In this document: piece after piece, positions 46,301 to 56,584 of the stretch | How positions within the stretch are numbered: the first letter of the stretch is position 1 | Layout of the letters: each line of letters starts with the position of its first letter | Assembly: GCA_014871385.1 (NCBI GenBank) | Contig: CM026426.1 | Coordinates: 49,897,263 to 49,961,262, forward strand | Direction of reading: 5' to 3' | DNA: 64,000 bases | Source of the DNA: Ceratodon purpureus | Lineage: Eukaryota; Streptophyta; Bryopsida; Pseudoditrichales; Ditrichaceae | Translations under genes and position numbers: made by a program | The notes under the pieces: generated by a model | Databases searched by the model: none | Told to the model about the DNA's origin: nothing | What the model saw: only the letters and a program-made list of their open reading frames with translations

Positions 46301-47420
46301 TTCTAATGCTCCAATTGCATAAATGAAAGCTTGATGATCTTGCTCCGCATTCTGGCTATGGTGACTTTCTTTGGGGCTCGGGCCAGTACATCTGTCTGCT
46401 TCCGTCTGATCCCTGTACCGGCTCTTTTCAATTCTCTCTCCCCTTCAAGTCTCTTTGCCTAGTCCCCCTCTGAAACTTCTTGAGTCGGTTGGGGTGGTGC
46501 TCCTTCCTCGCCCGGTACTTCTATCTATTCCATATTCCCCACTGTCCCTGACTTTGCCATATATTCGTGCAACGTTCTCTTCCCTGTTCTTTTGATCTGC
46601 TATGCTGCCTCCCCTGCGTTTGCTTGTCCTGCTGGTCCACTTGCTGCCATTTCCCTTCTTCTAAGTTCTACTTCTGCTGCTTTTTCTACTTCTCCCTCTA
46701 TTGTTTTCTTTGAAACCCAGTCCCAAAAAGTCAACAGTGGCCCTTGATCTCCATTCCCCTCTCCAGCTCTCTCTGTCTTCACCCTAGCTTCTACTAATTT
46801 TTTCTTGTTTTTTTGCTCTCGGTTGCTAAATAATCTCCCTTGCTTCAATCTATCCCTGTCCGATCTGAACTCCTCCCAATCCCCTTTGTATCCTAGCTGA
46901 AAAGATTTCCAAAACTCTAGGGCAAATTCTGATACCTGAGTGGGCTGTCTTGCTTGGCTTCAATGCTGCTGTTACAGTCCACCTTGATGCCCTTGTCTGG
47001 TGCCTTCTAGGGTTTCGCCTTCTCCTCCGTTCCTATCTGTACTGCTGAAGCGTTGTCCCTGCTCCTCGTCGAGTTGTTTCCACCATTCCTCTTCAATCGA
47101 TCGCCTCTGGTCTTCCTCAATCAGCTGTTTCTCTTCTTCAGCTTGCTATTGCTGCTCTTCTTGGCTTGGCTGCTGTCTCGCCTCAAAGCTTTGCTGTGCT
47201 TCATGGATTACTTGCTGCTCCTCCGTCAAGCACCACCGCGGCTCTTCTTGGGTTAGCTGTTGCCTTCCGAAGTTTCGCCACTCCCTTTCTTCCGTCAGCT
47301 GCTGCCCTTCGCCAAAGCGCCGCCGCTGCTCCTCCTCTTGAGTCAACTGCTGCCGTTTGCCAAAGCGCCGCCGCTGCTGCTCCTAGCTTCCGCGATCCTG
47401 GTTTCTTCTGATGGTGTGTC
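43390..47420 (-). pseudogene. Extra 3' ORF of the gypsy element: Gln/Glu-rich, globular and coiled-coil protein
   Basis: Between integrase and the 3' LTR, same strand as pol. In order: a Gln/Glu-rich coiled coil (about 47350-47000), a conserved-looking globular block in 46260-45952 (SLGVFYKYSWPVPRAELVMD, RATVRGIPIEITAW) and 46196-45825, a charged Ser/Lys/Arg-rich stretch with basic KKNNKKKRKRQ (45818-45123), then a long coiled coil (45000-44400, NYKDLVRHNQELEERNRA, QLRRQLEVMETSA) continuing after the TIR insertion in 43718-43390. Stops are mainly TAG/TAA. The PxxRAxVxG.P.xI block resembles the plant-transposon domain found in some Tat/Athila-type extra ORFs. Function unknown; a structural or accessory role is possible. 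Confidence 0.58.
43724..44461. mobile_element. Non-autonomous TIR element (738 bp) inside the gypsy extra ORF
   Basis: The ends are inverted repeats: AGGGGAGAGCACAATAAAGT at 43724 against GGGGGAAGCACAATAAAGTG read inward from 44461, extending through GACC/AACC. The 5-mer CATCA flanks it (43719-43723 and 44462-44466). Removing the element and one CATCA restores the gypsy extra ORF in frame across the site (RFAD to WSDAEQ with one TAG between), which proves it is an insertion. No ORF inside matches a transposase. Superfamily not assigned; 5 bp is not the hAT (8) or Mutator (9) length. Confidence 0.82.
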
Positions 47421-47929
47421 TGGACGCCTAGCTGCTGTTGCTCTACTCACTCTGCTTTGTCGTTTTCTCTTGCTCTCCACTGTCCTCTCCTTGCGTAATA
47501 TCCTTCGGCCTTGGCTCCTAACTCGTTGCTCTCCCTTACTTCTTCATCCCTCCATAAGTCAATGCTGGCCCTGTTTTCCTGGCAGCTCCAAATTGTGAGG
47601 TTTGCACCTCTATTTTGCTGAGCTGTCGTAACCCTAAACGCCCAATCCTTTCTGGAAAATTCATCCAGTTTGGATGAAAATTTATTCGTCTTCCATCCCT
47701 ATCTTTGGCGGATCGATGACCCTTCTTTGTCAGATGAATGTTGTCCTTCTTCTCTTTGAATGGGTCGCAATGCTAATTGTCCCGTCCTTTTCTCCTCCAT
47801 TACTGCTTCTACTACCCCACATCCAATCACTACTAATTCTTCCCTTTCTTTATTTTTTTCTTTTCTTTGATTTTTTCATTTCCTTTATTTTTTTCAATCA
47901 CCTCCTTCATGTCTCCTTCCCCTGACAGC

Positions 47930-48069
47930 TGTCCTTCCTCTTGCTCATTTTTGAATTTCTTTTGATTTTTAATTTCCCTCTCACCGTTTTCCTTGCCCCT
48001 CTACTGGTTTACCGCTTCACTGCCCCCTTTTTCACAGCATTTTTCACCCTCTATCCTTGTGTTTTCTAA
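47930..48069. other. Short spacer between pol and the extra ORF
   Basis: No gene seen. About 47420-47930, left of it, is T/C-rich on plus and may hold the unplaced start of the extra ORF. Confidence 0.4.
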
Positions 48070-49544
48070 TCATGACTGGACACTATCCCCCTTTTGCTCG
48101 TTGACCAGTCCTCTGGTCAAATGTCTTGGTGTCCTGGTTTCCACTACTTCCTTCTCATAAAATCTATATGGTTTTAATTTATTAATGTTAACCAAGACGG
48201 GGTCTAATTCGAATTTTTTACCTGGACCAATAGAGCAGTATTGTTGGGGAGCTTGTACTGGACCCTATAAGGTCCAAACCACCAACTTTTGAATTTCCCC
48301 ACATGCTCCTTGTGGCCCTTGGGATACCAGAGCACATAATCTCCCACTTGAAAATACTTTCGCTTATAGTGTTGCTGGCTCCAAAGTGCCCTGTTCCACT
48401 GCTTGGCCCCTACTGCTTCCTAGGCCTCTAGTCTTGAAGTGTCCATCTGCTCCAAGTCTGCAATCCTTGCTGCCAACACCCTGGTTGGTGTATAATCTAT
48501 CTCCGAGTTGGTCTTCCTGGTCGATACTATGTACTCTGTTGGCATTAACGAATGTAAGCCATAGACCAGTTGAAATGGTGTGTAACCTGTAGTAACCTTG
48601 TAGGCAGTCTTGTAGGAGAGCAGTACAGTATGAAGATGCTCATCCCAATCTGTTCTCCTATCATTGACTAGCTTGCTCAATAGGTGACCAATCACCTTGT
48701 TTGTTGATTCAGCCTGGCCATTACCCTGGGGGTAATAGGTTGTTGATGTACGATGCTGGAGCAGAAAATGCTCCACCAGGTGTTCTATAGCCTCATTTAT
48801 AAAATGAGAACCCTGGTCACTTACAAGTGTGAAAGTACACTCGTATCTTGATAGGATCTGCTCATACAGAGACTTAGCAGTAACTGCTGCTGAATTGGTT
48901 TTGAGCGCCCTTGCCTCCACCCACTTGGTAGCATAATCTGTAGTCACCAGTATGTACCTGTTCCCTGTTGTGGATGCTGTTGGTTTAATGAGCCCGATAA
49001 AGTCCAATCCCCATTTCATAAATGGTTCTGCTGGCATACTGGCCACTAATATAGCTAAACCAGTATTTGCCATGCCCCCTACGCGCTGGCATCTGTCACA
49101 CGCCTTGCAGTATTCTAAAACATCCCGATGTATCGCTGGCCACCAGTATCCGGCGTCCAGTATCTACCTGCTGGTGATATCTTGCGAAAAATGACCACCT
49201 GCTACTCCGTTGTGCATCTCCTTCATCACGACCTATGCCTGCACTGGGTCCAGTACCCTCCTGACCACCAGATCATGTCCTCGCTTGTGCAGAATTCCCT
49301 GGACCATTGTATAGGGCAGTGATTTCATAATCAGCTTTCTCTGCTCCTCCTTGGAAAAGTCCTGTCGTACAACACCAGATTTCAGGTAAGAAAGTACATC
49401 CTCTAACCATTCTGGTTTAACATAAAACAAACTTGCATCCTTGGTCTGGTCCTCAACACTAGTTGCTGGTTCTTCATTGGGCAGTCTTGACATTGCATTT
49501 GCCACTCCATGATTTTTTCCAGGCTTGTACACTACTGTAAAATC
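48070..49544 (-). pseudogene. Integrase with H2C2 finger and GPY-like tail
   Basis: TVVYKPGKNHGVANAMSRLP (49532 on) is the RNase H/integrase linker. An H2C2 finger follows near 49210-49090 (EMHNGVAGGHF...YCKACDRCQ, with TAG between). The catalytic triad lies in 49073-48420: GLDFIGLI (Asp), LVSDQGSHF (Asp) and NGQAESTNK (Glu). TAG at 48420 (EA_EAVG, Gln), then FQVGDYVLWYPKG and WWFGPYRVQ, the GPY/F-like module, ending near TGA 48070. A stop also occurs near 48210. It inserts element DNA into the genome. Confidence 0.85.
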
Positions 49545-50978
49545 CTACTCTTGAAACAGTAGTAGCCATCTTGCTATCCTTCCTGACACCTGCGGCTTAT
49601 TGACCACATACACCAGTGCCATATGGTCAACATAGAAAGCAAATTTATTGCCCATCAAATAATGCCTATACTTGTTCAGAGCATAAACCATTCCTAAGGC
49701 CTCCCTTTCAGTAGTACTATAATTCCTCTCAGCAGAATTCAGCAGTCTACTGGCATAAGAAATGGGCTGGTCACACTTCCCTGTTGGATTCTGGGCCAGC
49801 ATCACTCCTACTGCTATATTCGAAGCATCTGTATGCACATGGAACTCCAGGTCCCATCTCGGTGCAATGAGAATTGGCGCATTCTGGTACTGCTCCTTGA
49901 TTTTCTTCCATGCCTGTTCACACTGGTCTGACCAGATAAACTCCTCGGCCTTCCTCATGAGCCTGGTGATTGGCTCCATGATATGTGCATACGACTTAAT
50001 GTAGCACATGTTAAACTGGGCAAATCCATTAAAAACCTGTACATCACCTGGCTTTTCTGGTCTAGGCATATTCTCCACTGCTTCAATTTTCTTAGGATCA
50101 AGAAATTTCCCTTCCTTAGAAACAATGTGGCCCAGTATAATACCAGAGAAGACCAGGAGTAAACATTTCTCAGGATTTAGACTTATCCCATACTCCCGGC
50201 ATTTCTCAAAACACTTCCTCAGCTTGACCAGATGACTAATAATGTCACTGTACACACTGAAATCATCTAAAAACCATTTCATAAAATCACCAATGAAATC
50301 ACGAAAGGCTTGGTTTACTGCCCTCTGGTATGTTGGAGGTGCATTTTTCAGCCCAAAAGGCATGACTATCCACACAAATGGGCCCCAGTCCGTTACAAAA
50401 GCAGTCTTGTGCTGGTCCATTGGTGCTATTAGAATCTGGTGGTACCCGGAGTACCTATCCAGAAACGAATACATCTCATAAACTGCCACAGAATCCAACA
50501 CTTCCTCAGTAAATGGCAATGGATACGGGTCCTTTTTAGTGGCAGCATTCAATTTACGAAAGTCAATACAAATTCTCAACTTCCCATTCTTCTTAGGAAC
50601 AATGACAATAGGGGATAACTAGGTAGCATCCTCTATTAGTGTAATGAATCCGGACTGAAGCAGTTTATCCAAGTTCTGCTTCACAATACTGGCATAATTT
50701 GGATTCATGCGATATCTGGCCTGATGGGAGGGTGGGATATCCTTCTCCAACTCAATCCTGTGCTGTGCAATTGAGGGTGGGATACCCTTCAGGTCCTTAT
50801 ATGTCCAGGCAAATACATCCTTGAACTCCCTGAACAGAGTCTCTGCTTCAATAGCCTGTTCTGGACTAATGGCTGCATTAATCTTCAGATACTGGGGCTC
50901 CTCCTCTGTTCCAAGGTTAATTTTTCTAAACTGCTCCGACACTGGTAAGGTCCAGGATGCAATCTTCAGTTTCTTCAC
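49545..50978 (-). pseudogene. Reverse transcriptase and RNase H
   Basis: RT: ISPEQAIEAETLFREFKDVFAW linker ends, RYRMNPNYASIVKQNLDKLL, then TAG at 50619 in EDAT_LSPIVIVPKKNG (Trp expected), CIDFRKLN, the catalytic MKWFLDDFSVYS (FLDD) and PFGLKNAPPTYQRA. RNase H: FHVHTDASNIAVGVMLAQ, NYSTTEREAL and KYRHYL. Frame 50579-49545 is otherwise open for 344 codons. After it, TAG at about 49545 (QE_DFTVVYKPG) leads to the linker and integrase. RT copies the RNA into DNA; RNase H removes the template. Confidence 0.88.
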
Positions 50979-51116
50979 TTTCTCCCGGGCTCGTGTCTCA
51001 TCTACCTCAATGTCGCCCTCCTCAAAGTTGTAAAAATGGTCTGGGTAGGGTCGCTCTGAGCCCCCCTCTTGTTCCTGGTCCTGGTCCTGGTTCTTTGCCG
51101 GGCTCTTTATGTCGTC

Positions 51117-52395
51117 CTACTCCTTGCTGCTGTCCTGGTCCTTTTTCTCCTCCATTCGAGGCAGAGTGACCGTTGCAACGGCCTGTAAGTCTTGTTCACT
51201 AGCTAACCACAAGGCTTCCTCCTCATCTGTCAGTCCTTCAATAAAATTATAGCAGACTTCAGGTAATTTAGGCCTGGGCCCCTTCCTCTGACTGACTGAG
51301 ATCGTTTTTACAGTACCATTACCTCTTATAGTGACCAGTTTATTACCCCAATCGTGATTTACCTTAGCATCAATCAACCATGGCCTGCCTAGCAGCATAC
51401 TATAGGCTCTATTAACTTCATTATTTTTAAGGTTAGGAATACCATGGATGTGAATTTTCACATTACGAATCATTCCCACCGGGTCAACGATTGTCTAGTC
51501 CGCCATCCTTAGTCTGTGGGTCCTTGAGGCCCAGTCTTTTACGCCCCTCCTCAATTATCAGGTTCACACCTGATCCTCCATCCAATAGGACATTCTCCAG
51601 AGTCCCATTGCCTACCTGCACATTTAATATCGGCAGTTCTCTGTCAACATCAATGGCCAGAGTGCCTATTAAATCAGTCTTACCTGGTCGACTGGTTGTT
51701 GGCTTCTTGCTTGGTGTTGGCTCTGGCTGAGTGGGCTGGTCTGCTACCATTTTTGGGAACACATGGGCCTTCACATATTTTGTCAAATTAGGGGCCATCT
51801 TCAGCAGCTGTCCTAGTGAGACTGTAATGGGACTGTCAAGTATTTTTCTTCCAACTACAGTTGCATAATATTGCTCCTGGTTGTTCTCTGTACAGGTCTC
51901 CCCTTCTGCGCCCAATTCCTGCTCTATGGTCTTGGAGCTGTGGGCTAGTGTATCCGAGTCTGGGAATCCTGCCCACTCATTATCTAGTACATTGCCATCT
52001 CCTTCCTTCTGTGATGTATTTAAAGTCTCCTTGAGTTTCTGTGCTTCTGCCTTCTCATGCTCCTCCTGAAGCTGAATTTCCTTCAAGGTTTCCAGCATAA
52101 ACTTTCTGATTTTTTCTTGCTCCTGCCAGTCCTCCTTCGTTTTGGCCTTTCTTGGTTCCGGTTCCCTTGATTCATCCTGGATAGGTAACAGTCCTGTTCT
52201 CAACCGCTGGGCTCTGGTCATGGTAGCTACCCCCACTGACTCTTTAGGTTGCTGTATTAGCTCAATCTCCACATTGCTTACATGGTGATCCTGTTCTTGT
52301 TGGTCTTCTCTTGGTCTTCCAAAAATTGATCCCATTGTGCCTTCTAAGGGCCGTTCCAGCTTCTGTGGTCTGCTCCTCCACACAAAAAGCAACAC
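51117..52395 (-). pseudogene. Pol N-terminal part: aspartic protease region
   Basis: The frame 52395-51484 has a Lys/Glu-rich linker, then AIDVDRELPILNVQVGNG and VLLDGGSGVNLI, the protease motif with DGGS where DTGS/DSGA is usual, and RKRLGL. One inserted or lost base near 51505 shifts the frame to LRMAD, a TAG (51495-51497, CAG expected), TIVDPVGMIRNVKIHIHG and LGRPWLIDA (51479-51117). It releases Gag and Pol proteins in the active element; here it is broken. Confidence 0.75.
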
Positions 52396-54880
52396 GGCGG
52401 TTGATCGCCAAAACTCCTCTGTTGACTACTGCCGGCCCTGGGTTCGGTGGTCCCTGGTACCCTTGGCTGTAATTGTAAGTTCCTGCAGGTTTAGAAGCAG
52501 ATACTTCATTGACACAAACAGGTTCTTCTCCTTCCTTCTTTGCACCCCCCCTCTGGTTGGCTGGGTTGTACCAACAGCTGGCATCGTCATCGCCCAGCTT
52601 CTTACAGATACCACAGGCTTTCCTTGGAGTTTCCTGGCCTGGTTGCTTCCTGGTCACTGTGGCTGCCTTATTGCTGGTCTCCACTTTCTTCACCTCGACC
52701 TTAGTGGGTTTACCACTAGAGTCAGTGCAGTTCTCCTCGCATCTCAAGGCTGCATCCACTAACTCTGTCAAGCTCTTGACTGGTGCCACACTGGTAGTAA
52801 TCTTGATATACTCTAGCAGTCTTGCTCGAAAATTAGTGATTTTGAACCCTTCCCTTGGATCAGGTTGTAGACATTTGATTAATGTCATAAACCGATCATA
52901 GTAATCTTGTACCTTCTCTCTGTCCCCTTGTTTGAAGGACTTCAATTCCTTGTATACTGCCTCCATTGTGGTCTGGTCTCTGTACCTTCTCGTGAAAGCA
53001 GCGTTAACATCCTCCCATGAGCAGTAGACATGGTTCTCCAGAAAATTCTCGTACCATGCACCAACCTTGTCCAGCAGAGTGGTACCCATCAGGTTGATTA
53101 TCACCTGCTCATCTGTTTCTCCGTTGTGCCATAGGGTCCTCTCGAACTGCCGTATGTGAGCATCTGGATTCGTCTCTTCCTTGTACTTGGAGTAGGTCAG
53201 CGGCTTCCTTTGGGCCACAAGGACTGGTCCTGTCACTAGTAGTACTCTGGGTCTAGCAGCTGGTGAATAGGCTAATGGACCATGCCTCACTGGATAACTG
53301 CTGTCAACTGTATCCCGTGGTACTCCTATTCTTGCAGGTGGCCTAGTATCATACGGCATCCCTCTCATTATCTCCGCTGGCCTTCTGTATCCTGTTCCTG
53401 TATCAGGAACTCCTGCTCCGGCTTCAGCTCCTCCACTTGGCCGGTATGCAATTTTGTTAACTTCTAGTCTGTACTCATCACCTGTGAGGTGATCCACATA
53501 GGTAGACTGTACCCCTCCTCCTCCTATTGGGCTCACCCGAGTCCTCGAGGTTGAGAATTGGTCTGTCCCCGGCCTTCCTGGTACAGCAGATGTAGTGTAG
53601 GATGCTCCCATCAAATCTGCTTCCCTCAGCTGACCTCGTCTGTCCCCCTGGACCATTGAATGGTCATATGCTCCCACGGATCCGCCCTTGGTTTGGCCTG
53701 GAGCTTCTGGCTCTCTTCCCTTAGTATCTCTTGCCATTTGTAAAGGGTCGCCTGCCGGTTAGCTTCTTTCATCTCTTCCTCCTTTTTCTTCTAGTCCTCC
53801 AATCTCTGTGCCTCTTGTAATAAACGCAGAGCCTCTTGCCTTAGCAAGTCCTGCTGCATCGCTTCTTTTCTTTCAGTTGCCTGCTTCATTTCCTCCCTCC
53901 TTTTAGCCTCCTGCCAGGTTCTAAGGGCCTCCTGTCTCTGCTTCTCCTGGTCCTGCTCTTCGAGTCTCTTTGTTTCTTGCCATAGCTTCATGGCTTCCTT
54001 CAGTTCAATCTCCTCCCGATTCTTTTCTTCCCAAGCCTCCATTGTCTCTCTAAACCTAGCTCCCTGTCCTAGCTCCTCCATCTGTCTCCTGTACAGGTCT
54101 TCCGTTGCCTGGTGGTTTTTTCCTTCTCTCTCTGCTTGTCTCCTAGCTTGCTGTCGAGCCTTTAACTCCTCCAGCTGTCTTCTGTCCTCTTCATCTTCCT
54201 CCAGCTCCATTCCTTGGAACTGCTCTTGTGCAAAATGTACCATTGGTCTCCTTGGTTTCACCTCTACTGGCTTACCCGTTTTGTACATCTCTGACAGTGC
54301 TGTTGCTCTTGTCTGGACTCTGTCCCCAGTGTTAACCTCTTCCAATTTCTTTTTCAGCGTCTCCAATGTCTCCACCAAATCACCTGGTGTTTTCTCCCCT
54401 GGTTTTGGTGTGTCTCGTCTGCTGCCTCCTTTCTTTTCCTCCTCCTGGTAATGGTCATATGCTGATGCCATTCTGGTCTGGGGGTTCCAACAATGCTGTG
54501 TGTCTCCTTCACCTGGCCTTAGGAATTCCCTCCTGCTGGTCCTGGGTGATAGTGGATGTCCCTCATACTTCCGAATTTCTTCCTCATCCTCCTACCAATT
54601 CCTGAAGCTTGGGCCACGTTCTCCTCTTGCTGACCCTGTCCTCCTGCTTACTCCAAGTATTGTCTCCCGGCTCGAATTTTCTCCTACCAGGTCCATGTCA
54701 ATGAGGTCCCTGGTTCTCCCTTTAGCTATGCTTTCTTCTAAACTCAATGGTTTGTCCTCCCATTGGTTTTCCTACTTCTGCTGCTGCTCTTTGCTCTCTG
54801 AGTTCGTACCTTGCCAACTGTTCTGCTGCTTGTCCTCTGGCTATCTCCTCCTTGTCCCACCCTGGGTATTCTCTATCCAT
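52262..54880 (-). pseudogene. Gag: coiled-coil N-terminus, capsid domain, zinc knuckle
   Basis: A likely start is ATG 54880 (MDREYPGWDKEE). A long Glu/Gln/Arg-rich coiled coil (54471-53791, e.g. RRQLEELKARQQARRQ) continues past a TAG at 53791. A frameshift near 53700 leads into the capsid (retrotrans_gag) region in 53737-52262: PDAHIRQFERTLWH, WEDVNAAFTRRYRDQTTM and VQDYYDRFMTLIKCL. A CX2C-type knuckle CGICKKLGDDDASCW follows with Asp at the usual His. Gag forms the particle that packages the RNA. The heavy coiled-coil extension is longer than in most plant gypsy Gags. Confidence 0.8.
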
Positions 54881-55964
54881 TGCAGTACAGTTTGCTGCTC
54901 TTCCCTTAGTACTCTCTAGTCAGGTGCTCTTCTGGTTTGGCTGGTGCTTCCAGTATCTGAGTCTGCTCCTTCAAAACTCTTGGATAGGTGCTGTCGGTTC
55001 CTTGTCCTCAGCCCTCCTCTGGTCCGTTGGATGCTAGTCTTCCTGTTTCCTGGTTCCTGTCCAGTCCATCCCTTTTTCAGCCTTCCACTTTGGTTCCTTT
55101 GGGACCTGTCAGTATTTACTGTCCTACTGTAGATAGTTTTTGCCCTTAGTTTCGCAAGTTCTAGCATAGTCTCAGTTTTTCAAGCTTCCATACATTACGG
55201 TTTTGCAAGCTTCTAACCACAGGTTGTCTCCTGGTTTTCTACTGTCTATTCATTTTTGTTTTAACTTTATAATTTTATTTTTTTTCATTCTTCATTTTTT
55301 CTTTAAGTTACTTAACGTTTTTCTTAACTCATTTTTACAGTTCGTTTTCAAAGGGCAGTTTTTACTCTTCTTAACTCAACTGTAGATAGTTATTTGCCCT
55401 TAGCCCTCAGTTTCCACTGTTACCTTTTACTGCCCGACTGTTTTTACTGACTAGTAACTTTTCAACTTTTTACTGCTACTTTTTACTGGTCGTCATTCAC
55501 GCAACCTACTGTTCCTTTCCTGACTCTCTGAATTCAACAGTGGTTTGAAACATACCTGAATTCCTGCAACTATCCGCCCTCTGCTTTAGTGCTGTCCTCA
55601 GCTCCTGTGCCGTTGACTGCTTGGCATTGGCTCCTCTCCCACTAGATTCTGGAACCTGAGACCCTCCGGTTTCGAATTGTCCTTCGGCTGCAGCATCTGT
55701 GGTCCTCATGTGACGTTGACTGCTCGGACATTGGCTCCTCCTCACTGGATTCTGGAACCTGATCCCCTCACCCTTGAGCTGTACTCCTGCTGCAGCATCT
55801 CTGATACTTCTGTTAGCGTAATCTTGTGAGTGGAATCCTGTGACTGTAATCCTATGACTGTAACTCTGTGACTGTAACCCTCTGCCTTGGCCATTTTCTA
55901 CCTGTTCCAGAACTGTCCTGGACTGTATAGGTTCGCAGCAACAGCCACCCGGTTTGTACTTAAT
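54881..55964 (-). other. Gypsy leader between PBS and gag
   Basis: About 1.1 kb upstream of the Gag start. A 83-codon frame (55167-54916) is basic and Ser/Arg-rich and could be a further N-terminal part of Gag. No other gene seen; likely leader and packaging region. Confidence 0.45.
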
Positions 55965-55976
55965 GCATGGTCGCCA
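55965..55976 (-). other. Primer-binding site
   Basis: On minus, TGGCGACCATGC begins one base after the LTR end. It starts with TGG, as needed to pair with the CCA end of a tRNA. The tRNA was not identified. Confidence 0.6.
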
Positions 55977-55977
55977 A

Positions 55978-56584
55978 TGTTAAAGGGTGATTTAGCTCAT
56001 CTTTTGAAAGCTAAGTTACTGTCCAAGAGAAAATGAAAACCCTCAAAAATTTCTAGTACCCACCTAGTACCTACCCCTCCTTACTAATCTGCTCCTAGAT
56101 CATACCAGTATACTGCAACTCCTGCCCCTTGCTACTGCTATTAAAGCAACAACCCGACAAACCCACACACATTTCCCATAAACCCTAACATTAAATGCTC
56201 ATAACTCAATCTGCTCAAAAGAGTCCTTGTTTCCTCATTAATGGCTGCCTCATACAATCAGTGCCGCCCTATCAATCCTGTTCCTGCTATCATCACTACT
56301 CCTAACCACACCCAATCCTCCATAGCTGTACAAACTCCAAGGGGAGAGAGAGAGAGTGAGAGCCGCCAAGGCCTCACTCCTCACTACCCCCCCCCCCCCC
56401 AAACCCTAGCTGTCACCCTCCAATCTGTCCATTTTTCATCCAAGTCAATTTTTCATCCGACTGTCAAAACTTCATCCAAAACGCAGTAAATAGTGACTGG
56501 ACAGTAACTAACTGTTGCACTGCTCCTGGCAGTTTACTGTTCCTGCTCCTAATTTACTGTGTAAGGCAAAAAATCCCTTTAACA
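55978..56584 (-). repeat. 5' LTR of the gypsy element (607 bp)
   Basis: Bounded by TGTTAAAGGG and its inverted copy CCCTTTAACA. Its 3'-coordinate half (56301-56580) matches 42970-43257 almost base for base, including the GAGAGAGAGAGTGAGAGCC run and a long C run. Confidence 0.85.

Larger units (their letters stand above)
42970..56584 (-). mobile_element. Ty3/gypsy LTR retrotransposon with an extra 3' ORF
   Basis: Complete 5' LTR at 55978-56584 (right), truncated 3' LTR at about 42970-43257 (left). The internal region reads gag (54880-52262), protease, RT-RNase H and integrase (about 52000-48070), then a long extra ORF (about 47420-43390). The gene order PR-RT-RH-IN and the GPY-like integrase tail mark it as Ty3/gypsy. 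The extra ORF downstream of pol recalls the Tat/Athila-type lineages. Coding parts contain several TAG stops and at least three frameshifts. The left LTR has lost its outer half, so the target duplication cannot be checked; the right flank is ACACA (56585-56589). The element sits in the coding sequence of a FAR1-like MULE. Confidence 0.85.

Noticed and set aside
53990-54919. Ser/Leu/Cys-rich plus-strand frames
   Set aside because: Antisense shadows of the Gag coiled coil.
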